In this document: positions 15,783 through 22,573 of the stretch, in pieces
Position numbering within the stretch: the first letter of the stretch is position 1
Layout of the letters: each line of letters starts with the position of its first letter
NCBI GenBank assembly: GCA_036741235.1
Contig: DAINSQ010000011.1
Span: 1-50,434 of the forward strand
Source: JABWBR01 sp036741235
GTDB lineage: Bacteria; Bacteroidota; Bacteroidia; Chitinophagales; Saprospiraceae
DNA length: 50,434 nt
Direction of reading: 5' to 3'
The notes under the pieces: generated by a model
What the model was told of the DNA's origin: nothing
The model's database searches: none
Seen by the model: the letters and a program-made list of their open reading frames with translations, nothing else
Program-made: the position numbers and the translations under genes

Positions 15783-16169
15783 TTATTCTTCTTTTGCAAC
15801 TTCTTCTACTTCAGTCAATTTGTAGATATCCTTGGGCGAACAACACAAGATGACTTTGTCGCCGCGGATGGCTATCGGCGCTTTGATCAGTTCCGGGTTG
15901 TGCCGCAAAATTTTGATCCAGCCTTCGTCGTCAAACTCATGCCCCCTGATATTTTCCTGATAATAGGGGCTGGATTTGTCCAGCATTTCCTTTACCGGCA
16001 TGCCGATATGCTGCAATATCTGCTCCCATCGCAGGTTGCCGAGCGGAGCCTGCTCGTAGGTATAGCTTTTTACAAAGGGCGTGATGCTCTGAGCGAAAGC
16101 CACTGTTTTAAGGTCGGAGTTGGAATCCGGATTATAATAAATCAGGATTTCTCTTTCGTCAACGATCAT
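15783..16169 (-). CDS. ArsC/Spx-like thioredoxin-fold protein lacking the catalytic cysteine
   Basis: A 128-residue protein starting at the ATG at 16169; a longer frame to 16259 adds an arginine-rich stretch with no family look. The order YYNPDSNSDLKTVAFAQ, then LRWEQILQHIG, MLDKSSPYYQENIRG and LIKAPIAIRGDKVILC follows ArsC/Spx proteins. The normal CxxS or CxxC site is replaced by NPDSNSD, so the usual redox or arsenate chemistry is not expected; two cysteines near the end (ILCCSP) are elsewhere. It might bind a partner, as Spx binds RNA polymerase, but that is a guess. There is no arsenic-resistance gene nearby. Confidence 0.75.
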   Translation of the reverse strand: MIVDEREILIYYNPDSNSDLKTVAFAQSITPFVKSYTYEQAPLGNLRWEQILQHIGMPVKEMLDKSSPYYQENIRGHEFDDEGWIKILRHNPELIKAPIAIRGDKVILCCSPKDIYKLTEVEEVAKEE

Positions 16170-16380
16170 GACTTCTGTTTTTAAATGCCCTACGCCGCGC
16201 CTGCCACAGAGGCCGTTCCCAGATGGCCGGGCTGCGGTGTGGCGCCGGCGCTTTTCCAACTTTATGGCGCTACCGGCTCCTTTACAAATATAAGGAATTT
16301 AAATGAAAAAAGCTATGCTATTTGAAAGATTATGGGGCATAAAACCGACAGTGGCTCGAGCCGTTTTTGCAGACTGCCTG

Positions 16381-17016
16381 TCAAAAAATCCTGTATACCA
16401 GGCTTAGCCCCGCATTGGCGTTGCTCAACCCTGCGCTGACGCTCCAATAATCCCTGGCCGGCAGGCGGGAATGGGGGCCTATATAAGCGTAGTTGGCCTG
16501 CACGGAGGCCGACACTTGGAACTGCAGATAAAAAAGTTCCGTCAAGTGATATTGAGCGCCCAGTAAATACCCCGGCCCGACGCCGGCTGACAGTTGGATG
16601 GCAACATCGTTGTTGTATTCCAGGCGCAAGTAAAGCTGAGGGCCATGTACCAGCCAGAGTTTTTCGGCTAGAGGCCGTCGTTTTTCAAAGCCGCCGGCTA
16701 CCGTCAGGCGAATGCGCTCGCCGCCCTCGTCGCTGGCGGTAGCCAGGAAAGCCAGCGTGCGCAGGGTCAGGTAGCGCTGTTCGCGCAGGTGTTTTTTGTA
16801 CAAAAAACCATAATCGAAAAAACCGCTGATGGTTAGTCCAATTTCATGTGGTGCGGCTTCTCTTGATTTTGGCGCGTAAATAATGGCTTTGCCATCTGTA
16901 AAAAAAACGATGGAGTCGGCCGTTACGGAGGTACGGCCATTGAAGTGGAGTTCCTGGGCGGCGCTGTATTGGCTTGTCGCAAATATCAAGGCAACCGCAA
17001 AGAGGTAAATACGCAT
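16381..17016 (-). CDS. exported beta-barrel-like protein, unknown function
   Basis: A 211-residue protein with a signal peptide (MRIYLFAVALIFATSQYSAAQ). The start is set at 17016 because this signal begins there; a longer frame to 17097 would place 27 unlikely residues before it and run into a repeat. The mature part alternates polar and hydrophobic residues in strands and ends in an aromatic residue (LSLVYRIF), as small outer-membrane barrels do. I do not recognise a named family. The 37-bp direct repeat lies 68 bp upstream of its start. Confidence 0.72.
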   Translation of the reverse strand: MRIYLFAVALIFATSQYSAAQELHFNGRTSVTADSIVFFTDGKAIIYAPKSREAAPHEIGLTISGFFDYGFLYKKHLREQRYLTLRTLAFLATASDEGGERIRLTVAGGFEKRRPLAEKLWLVHGPQLYLRLEYNNDVAIQLSAGVGPGYLLGAQYHLTELFYLQFQVSASVQANYAYIGPHSRLPARDYWSVSAGLSNANAGLSLVYRIF

Positions 17017-17084
17017 AATGGATTGGTGTTTATTAGCAAAATATACCGGCAAGGTATCTTGCTCCCACATCTCCGGTTGCCAAT

Positions 17085-17121
17085 CAAAAGCCAACAAACG
17101 TCAATAGAAAGTTAAACCGGT
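17085..17121. repeat. 37-bp direct repeat, left copy, flanking the toxin-antitoxin pair
   Basis: These 37 bases (from caaaagccaacaaacg to aaaccggt) recur without a mismatch at 18001-18037. The two copies bracket exactly the antitoxin-toxin segment. Confidence 0.97.
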
Positions 17122-17261
17122 TAAAGTTTTGTAGTCGGAACTCGTTGTAGCCCGAATTTGTTTTATTCATAATACCGGCATGATACGCTGTTAAAATGGC
17201 TGTAGTTGCTAATGTTGAGAAAAAGCGTTACATTGGGTTATGGTTCAAATAGCATATTAGC

Positions 17262-17546
17262 ATGACGAAAAGCATAGCACTCAGGAAATATCAACTCATT
17301 CAGGCCATCATCAACATAGAAAACGAGGATGATCTGATAGAATTGGAGGGGCAAATAAAGTTACTCCTGCATAGGGGTAATCTACCTTTATTGACCGCTA
17401 TCAAACCATTGCAAAAATCGATTTCATTGGAAGGTTTGATCGAAAAACAACAGTATAAGCCCCTGAATAAAAGTGAGTTTTTTCGCAAAACGGACGAATT
17501 ACATATCGAAGAACCTTTGGAGAAATTGTTGTCGATGATTGATTAA
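17262..17546 (+). CDS. type II antitoxin-like protein paired with a PIN toxin
   Basis: A 94-residue mostly helical protein, with KYQLIQAIINIENEDDLIELEGQIKLLL at about 9-36 and an acidic tail LHIEEPLEKLLSMID. Short proteins with this kind of EEPLEKLL tail are commonly the antitoxins of PIN-domain toxins in Bacteroidota, where the tail binds the toxin. Its stop precedes the toxin ATG by two bases, the usual coupled order. The gene is visibly richer in A and T than its neighbours. The 140-bp stretch before it presumably holds the promoter of the pair. The call rests on context as much as on sequence. Confidence 0.72.
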   Translation: MTKSIALRKYQLIQAIINIENEDDLIELEGQIKLLLHRGNLPLLTAIKPLQKSISLEGLIEKQQYKPLNKSEFFRKTDELHIEEPLEKLLSMID

Positions 17547-17548
17547 TA

Positions 17549-17999
17549 ATGAATTATTTGCTTGATACTAATATTGTTATTACCTATTTAAGAAATACGG
17601 TTGTAACACAAAAACTGGAAGCTGCTCTTAATCTGCTTTCGGGCTCCAATAATCTGGTCGTTTCCGTCGTATCCCTTGGAGAAATAAGGTCAATATCGAA
17701 AAGGAACAATTGGGGAGAAAAAAAACGGATGGCATTGGATAATATCGTCAAAGGATTTCTGATAGCAGATATTAATGTTGAAGATATAATAGAAAGATAT
17801 GCTGAAATTGACGCCTACAGCCAGGGCAAATTAGGAGGAGAAACCATTTTTTTCTTCCAGGAATATGGGGAAAAACGATCTTTGGATTGCCGCTACAGCA
17901 TCAGTGCTAAATCTGGAATTATTAACAACCGATAGCGATTTTGATCATCTGGGAGGTAAATACCTGAAATTGAATAAAATAAACCTATCGGCCTTGTAA
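17549..17999 (+). pseudogene. PIN-domain toxin (VapC-like), broken by a +1 frameshift
   Basis: The first frame opens with MNYLLDTNIVITYLR, the PIN start with a catalytic aspartate, and SLGEI. It then crosses a run of seven Ts (17847-17853) and ends in unrelated residues at 17935. If one T is removed, the frame continues to a stop at 17999 as TIFSSRNMGKNDLWIAATA and LTTDSDFDHL, which are the second half of a PIN domain with its two remaining acidic sites. The repaired protein is 149 residues, the normal PIN length. PIN toxins are RNases that cut tRNA or mRNA. As read, the gene yields no complete nuclease; a sequencing error in the T run is possible. Confidence 0.85.
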
Positions 18000-18000
18000 G

Positions 18001-18037
18001 CAAAAGCCAACAAACGTCAATAGAAAGTTAAACCGGT
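18001..18037. repeat. 37-bp direct repeat, right copy
   Basis: Identical to 17085-17121. It begins one base after the restored toxin stop codon and lies 43 bp before the histidine kinase start. Confidence 0.97.
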
Positions 18038-18080
18038 CAATAACAAGCAAAAAAGCCTGCTCCCCTGCGTATTTTGCAGT

Positions 18081-19403
18081 ATGAGCGCCCGTATTAATAT
18101 CGCCGTCATTATTGCAGTGAGCATGTCACTGGCGGGTTTGGTATGGATTCAATATCGCTTGCTGAGCGCCGGATTGGTACTCGAAAAACGACAACTCGAC
18201 AGGCAGCTCGATGCCGTTCTCCAAGACGTCGGGCAGGAATTGGAATTACATAGCTTGTTGCGCAGGCAAATCATCGACCTGTACCGCAAACAGGGGAGCG
18301 CCCTGGCTTTGCCGGAATACCAGCTGCCCGGCATGGCCCGCGATTCGCTGGATCGGATTTTGAAAAGCGCTATGCGTCGCAATGCTGTTAGTGCGGAGTA
18401 TTCCTTCGGCGTATTTGCGCCTTTTGCTGCCGTTCCTTTTTTGAAAAGTCCGGATTTTAACCCCCACGCCAACCGCTACGAGCAATACAAAGTCGTTTTT
18501 CAAGGAAGCTGGCTGCAAGAATGCCATTGCGAATTGACGTTACAGGTCAATATCCACCGGTCGTTTCAATATTTGCTGCGGCAGATGGGCCTGCAAATCT
18601 CCTTTTCTATCGGCTTTTTGTTGTTGCTGGCCGGCGTTATGATTTTTTTGCTGGCGCAATTGCGCAAATTGCGCTTCCTTGATGAAGTAAAAAACGATTT
18701 CATCAATAACCTGACGCATGAGCTGAAAACGCCGTTGTTTTCCATAAAACTCCTGACCGGGCTGCTGCGAAAATCGACCGCCGACAATGACGCCCCAAAG
18801 TCGGCAGCATTACTCGACCTGACGGATCAGGAAACCGCCAAGTTGCAAAGCCATGTCGAAAAAGTACTGGAATTGGCCTCGCTGGAGCACGGCAGCTACC
18901 AACTCCAGATTGAGCCAGTTGATACGACCGCTTTGCTCGAAGCCTTGGCCCACACCTATTCCGAAACGGCCAAAGCCGCCGGTGGCGAGTTGCATTGCGA
19001 CTGGCAGGCAGCCCTGCCGCTTGTGGAGGCCGATAAGGTTCACCTCCGCAACGCCCTGGCCAATTTGCTGGATAACGCAATTAAATATGGCGGCCCCTCG
19101 CCGCAGGTTGCATTGAGCGCCAATAGCCAAAGTGGGTATATCCGCTTTGAAGTGCGCGACGAAGGCCCCGGTATCCCACCCCAATATCAAACCCGCGTAT
19201 TCGACAAGTTCTACCGCGTACCGCAAGGCGATACCCCCCGTGTCAAAGGCTTTGGACTGGGACTAAGCTACGTCCGGCAAATAGCCAAAGCCCACGGCGG
19301 CAAAGTGGAAATGCATAACATCACCCCCCGCGGTAGCGCATTTGTTTTCACAGTCCCCACAAGTGAGAAATCCCCCCTCATCCCCCCTCATCCCCCCTCA
19401 TAA
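18081..19403 (+). CDS. sensor histidine kinase
   Basis: A 440-residue membrane kinase. Two membrane segments (about 6-24 and 170-193) enclose a periplasmic sensor part of about 145 residues that contains a CHC motif (WLQECHCEL, 148-150). The HisKA domain has NLTHELKTP with the phosphorylated His213, and the ATPase domain has LLDNAIKYGG, RDEGPGIPP, FDKFYRVPQGD and KGFGLGLSYVRQI. It phosphorylates the response regulator encoded 83 bp downstream. The signal is unknown. The last residues (SPLIPPHPPS) are encoded by a 10-bp repeat (19371-19400), so the tail is probably not part of the catalytic fold. The ATG at 18081 follows a TATTTTG promoter-like motif by a few bases. Confidence 0.95.
   Translation: MSARINIAVIIAVSMSLAGLVWIQYRLLSAGLVLEKRQLDRQLDAVLQDVGQELELHSLLRRQIIDLYRKQGSALALPEYQLPGMARDSLDRILKSAMRRNAVSAEYSFGVFAPFAAVPFLKSPDFNPHANRYEQYKVVFQGSWLQECHCELTLQVNIHRSFQYLLRQMGLQISFSIGFLLLLAGVMIFLLAQLRKLRFLDEVKNDFINNLTHELKTPLFSIKLLTGLLRKSTADNDAPKSAALLDLTDQETAKLQSHVEKVLELASLEHGSYQLQIEPVDTTALLEALAHTYSETAKAAGGELHCDWQAALPLVEADKVHLRNALANLLDNAIKYGGPSPQVALSANSQSGYIRFEVRDEGPGIPPQYQTRVFDKFYRVPQGDTPRVKGFGLGLSYVRQIAKAHGGKVEMHNITPRGSAFVFTVPTSEKSPLIPPHPPS
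19371..19400. repeat. 10-bp tandem repeat (tcccccctca), 3 copies
   Basis: Three perfect copies at the 3' end of the histidine kinase gene. They encode the proline-rich C-terminus, and the stop codon follows directly. Confidence 0.93.
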
Positions 19404-19450
19404 CCCCTTCCCGACTTCCCTTTGGTCAGTACGGGACTCCTTTCAGTCGC

Positions 19451-19480
19451 ATAAACCCTCATAAACCCTCATAAACCCTC
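19451..19480. repeat. 10-bp tandem repeat (ataaaccctc), 3 copies
   Basis: Three perfect copies between the kinase and the regulator, ending 6 bp before the response-regulator ATG. The array sits where a ribosome-binding region would lie, so its copy number could alter translation; that is inference. Confidence 0.93.
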
Positions 19481-19486
19481 CACTTC

Positions 19487-20176
19487 ATGCCCAAGCTACT
19501 CCTCGTCGAAGACGACAAAACACTGAGTTACGCCCTTAGCGCCTACCTTGAGATGAAAGGTTTTCAGGTAGTAGCGGCTGCCGACGGCATGCAGGGGTTG
19601 GCCCTGTTCAAAAAACACCCTTTTGACCTGTGCATCCTCGACGTGATGATGCCGGAGATGGACGGCTTTACGCTGGCCGCTGAAATACGCAGGCTGGAGC
19701 CCGGTATGCCGCTGTTATTCCTGACGGCGCGCTCGATGAAAGTTGACAAGCTCAGAGGATTTCAGCTGGGGGCCGACGACTACCTTGTAAAGCCCATTGA
19801 CGAAGAAGAGCTCACAGCGCGCATCCATGCCGTATTGCGCCGCAGCAGACCGCTTGAGCAACAGGCCCCGGCCTGGCTGCCTTTGGGCGCTTACCGCTTT
19901 GATATCCCGAACCAAAAACTCATTTTGGGCGATCAGGAGCAAATACTAACCGAAAGAGAAGCGCAATTGCTGCGGCTGTTATACGAACACCGTGGGCGGC
20001 TATTGTCCCGGCAACAAGTACTGAAGCTGCTTTGGAACCAAAGCGATTATTTCACCCGCAGGAGCATGGATGTGTTTATTTCGCGTTTGCGCAAATACCT
20101 GAGCGGCGACCCTGCCATTCACATCGAAAACGTTTACGGCAGCGGATTTATCCTGCGAATCGCAGAAAAGGAGTAG
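19487..20176 (+). CDS. OmpR/PhoB-family response regulator
   Basis: A 229-residue regulator. The receiver domain has the acidic pair in VEDD (8-10), phosphate acceptor Asp52 (LDVMMPEMDG), Thr80 and Lys102 (LVKP). The C-terminal winged-helix domain (about 130-229) contains LTEREAQLLRLLYEH and SMDVFISRLRKYLS, so it binds DNA after phosphorylation by the kinase just upstream. Targets cannot be read here. It ends 3 bp from the stop of the convergent rimK gene. Confidence 0.95.
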   Translation: MPKLLLVEDDKTLSYALSAYLEMKGFQVVAAADGMQGLALFKKHPFDLCILDVMMPEMDGFTLAAEIRRLEPGMPLLFLTARSMKVDKLRGFQLGADDYLVKPIDEEELTARIHAVLRRSRPLEQQAPAWLPLGAYRFDIPNQKLILGDQEQILTEREAQLLRLLYEHRGRLLSRQQVLKLLWNQSDYFTRRSMDVFISRLRKYLSGDPAIHIENVYGSGFILRIAEKE

Positions 20177-20179
20177 AAT

Positions 20180-21088
20180 CTATTTTTCTTTCCTGGCGCG
20201 TCGTAGCGGGCGGGGAGTACGCATGCGTCTTTCAATATGCTGAATGATTTTGCCGGATACATCGACGCCGGTAATGGTTTCGATGCCCTCCAGACCGGGA
20301 GAAGCATTGACTTCAATGATCAGCGGCCCGCGGCGCGACCGCAGCAAGTCGACGCCGGCCACATCAATACGAAGGGCCCTGACGGCCCGCCTGACGAGTT
20401 CTTCTTCCGCATCGCCAAGCCGGGTTGGCGCCGCCGTAGCGCCGCGGTGCAGGTTGGAGCGAAAATCGCCGTCGGCGGCGCGCCGGCACATGGCGGCGAC
20501 TACTTCGCCGGCTACGACGAAAGCGCGCACGTCTTCGCCTGCCGACTCGCGTATAAATTCCTGCACGATCACCCGCGTACCCAGCCGCAGCATAGCCTCG
20601 ATGGTACTGATTGCCTGGTGATAGGTTTCTGCCAGTATAACCCCGACCCCGTGGGTGCTTTGCAGGAGTTTGATGACAACCGGCATACCGCCGATAGCTC
20701 CGAGCAGATCGGGCAATTGATCGAGGTGATTAACCAGTACGGTACGTGGAGTGGGAATGCCTGCCCGGTTTAACTGTTGGAGGCAGCGCAGCTTATCGCG
20801 CGATTGCAACAGCGCTTCACTAGATGTCGTAGTATAAACGCCCATTACCTCAAATTGCTGAATAACTGCGGCGCCTTGTTCCGTAATTGAGGAACCGATA
20901 CGCGGTATGACAGCGTGAAGCGCATGAAGTGAATCGCCTTCGTATATCACGGTGGGGCTGTCGTCCAGCCTGAGTTGGCAAAAAGCAGGATCATATATCA
21001 ACATACGATGCCCGCGCATTTGCCCCGCCTTCCAGAGTTGTTGCGTAGAGTATAGCTGCGGTCCTCGCGAAAGGATGCCGATGTTCAT
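20180..21088 (-). CDS. rimK: ribosomal protein S6-glutamate ligase (RimK)
   Basis: A 302-residue ATP-grasp ligase. An N-terminal pre-ATP-grasp domain (MNIGILSRGPQLYSTQQL) leads to SRDKLRCLQQLNRAGIPTPRT, the ATP-binding GGMPVVIKLLQSTHGVGV, IVQEFI and EDVRAFVV, and the metal-binding IIEVNASPGLEGIE. This set is typical of RimK, which adds glutamate residues to the C-terminus of ribosomal protein S6. A basic tail (RRMRTPRPLRRARKEK) ends it. It stands alone, converging on the two-component system and divergent from the transporter gene. A related peptide ligase cannot be excluded, but RimK is the best fit. Confidence 0.87.
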   Translation of the reverse strand: MNIGILSRGPQLYSTQQLWKAGQMRGHRMLIYDPAFCQLRLDDSPTVIYEGDSLHALHAVIPRIGSSITEQGAAVIQQFEVMGVYTTTSSEALLQSRDKLRCLQQLNRAGIPTPRTVLVNHLDQLPDLLGAIGGMPVVIKLLQSTHGVGVILAETYHQAISTIEAMLRLGTRVIVQEFIRESAGEDVRAFVVAGEVVAAMCRRAADGDFRSNLHRGATAAPTRLGDAEEELVRRAVRALRIDVAGVDLLRSRRGPLIIEVNASPGLEGIETITGVDVSGKIIQHIERRMRTPRPLRRARKEK

Positions 21089-21191
21089 GATAAATGCAGT
21101 TCAAATTTCCTTTGGGGCAAATTTAAGATTTCTTGTCATTGAAATGACTATCTTGGCAGTTCTCTGTAATCGAAACCTACAACCCGCAACC

Positions 21192-22496
21192 ATGCAAGTA
21201 ACACTCAACGACCGCCGCACCATCAATGCCTGGGCTTTATTCGACTGGGCCAACTCGGCTTTTGCCCTGGTCATCGCGGTGGCCATTTTTCCGGCGTATT
21301 TTACACAGGTAACCGACGACGAGGTGAAGGTGCTGGGCATCTATATGTCTAATAGCTCTTTGTATGCTTATGCCATTTCGGCGGCATACCTGGTCATTAC
21401 GCTGTTGTCGCCCCTGCTTTCGGGTATCGCCGATTACGGCGGAAAACGAAAAACATTCCTGAAGTTTTTTACGACTATGGGCGCGCTAGCCTGTATTTCG
21501 CTTTATTTTTTTAAAGGGATGGGACAATTGGCATTGGGCACCATCGCTTTTATTGTAAGTGTGATCGGCTTTGCCGGCGGACTTGTTTTTTATAATTCGT
21601 ATTTGCCGGTTATTGTCAGCGAAGACCGGTACGACAAGGTGAGCGCCAAAGGTTTTGCATTTGGTTATTTTGGCAGTGTATTATTGTTGTTGATCAATCT
21701 GCTGGTGATCAGCAACCCAACCTGGTTTGGCCTGCCGGAAGAAGGCAGCGTGCCCGTTCGTCTGGCCTTTGTGATGGTAGGCCTTTGGTGGATGGGGTTT
21801 GCAACGATACCCTTCCGCCGCCTTCCCGACGACGACAAGGGGGAGGCGCACCCCAATCTTGTTACTAAAGGAATGGAAGAACTGCGCAAGGTATGGCGTT
21901 CCGTGCGCCGCCAGGCGAATATCAAGTCTTTCCTGTTTTCGTTTTTTTGCTACAGCGCCGGCGTCCAAACGGTGCTGTATCTGGCCGCTACCTTCGCTGA
22001 AAAAGAATTGCAATTCGATACCGGGCAACTTATCGGCGTTATTTTGCTGCTCCAGATAGTGGCTATCGGCGGCGCTTATTTGTTTGCCAGGATTTCAGCC
22101 TGGAAAGGCAATAAAATTTCGCTGATTATTATGCTATTGATCTGGACGGCTATCTGCTTTTTCGCCTATTTTGTGCACACCGATATTCAGTTTTACGTCA
22201 TCGCCGCTTCCGTAGGTATGGTGATGGGCGGCATACAATCGCTGTCGCGCTCTACCTACTCCAAGCTAATACCCGAAAATACGGCCGATACCACATCCTA
22301 TTTCAGCTTTTACGATGTGCTCGAAAAAACGGCGATTATTATCGGTACGTTCAGCTTCGGCTTTATCGAGCAACTCACCGGCAGCATGCGCATGAGCGTG
22401 TTGCTGCTCGGCGTGTTTTTTGTGGTGGGCATCCTGGCCCTTTTACGGGTGAAGGTGCAACCGGCACTTGGAGAGGGAGAGCGCGTAAGCGGGTGA
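21192..22496 (+). CDS. UMF1/Atg22-like MFS transporter
   Basis: A 434-residue membrane protein with about twelve hydrophobic segments. The opening RRTINAWALFDWANSAFALV is the mark of the UMF1 (unknown major facilitator 1, Atg22-like) family, and GGIQSLSRSTYSKLIPE is its conserved loop in the second half. The start at 21192 is chosen because this motif follows it at once; an upstream frame back to 20952 runs through the rimK promoter region. Family members may export amino acids or small solutes, but the substrate is unknown. Its 3' end meets the 8-bp repeat array at 22502. Confidence 0.9.
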   Translation: MQVTLNDRRTINAWALFDWANSAFALVIAVAIFPAYFTQVTDDEVKVLGIYMSNSSLYAYAISAAYLVITLLSPLLSGIADYGGKRKTFLKFFTTMGALACISLYFFKGMGQLALGTIAFIVSVIGFAGGLVFYNSYLPVIVSEDRYDKVSAKGFAFGYFGSVLLLLINLLVISNPTWFGLPEEGSVPVRLAFVMVGLWWMGFATIPFRRLPDDDKGEAHPNLVTKGMEELRKVWRSVRRQANIKSFLFSFFCYSAGVQTVLYLAATFAEKELQFDTGQLIGVILLLQIVAIGGAYLFARISAWKGNKISLIIMLLIWTAICFFAYFVHTDIQFYVIAASVGMVMGGIQSLSRSTYSKLIPENTADTTSYFSFYDVLEKTAIIIGTFSFGFIEQLTGSMRMSVLLLGVFFVVGILALLRVKVQPALGEGERVSG

Positions 22497-22501
22497 GATT
22501 T

Positions 22502-22573
22502 TTGTCACCTTGTCACCTTGTCACCCTGTCACCTTGTCACCCTGTCACCCTGTCACCCTGTCACCCTGTCACC
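22502..22573. repeat. 8-bp tandem repeat (ytgtcacc), 9 copies
   Basis: Nine exact-length copies of ttgtcacc or ctgtcacc lie between the convergent transporter and ETF genes. The array covers the final codons and the stop of the ETF fusion (22553), so the last residues, VGDRVTG, are encoded by the repeat. Confidence 0.95.

Noticed and set aside
16170..16259. Longer N-terminus for the ArsC-like protein
   Set aside because: The extra 30 residues are arginine-rich and unlike the family; the ATG at 16169 starts the fold.
17085..18037. Insertion sequence carrying the toxin-antitoxin genes
   Set aside because: No transposase and no terminal inverted repeats are present; only direct repeats are seen.
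20952..21191. Upstream extension of the UMF1-type transporter
   Set aside because: It runs antisense to rimK and its upstream region; the family motif begins right after the ATG at 21192.
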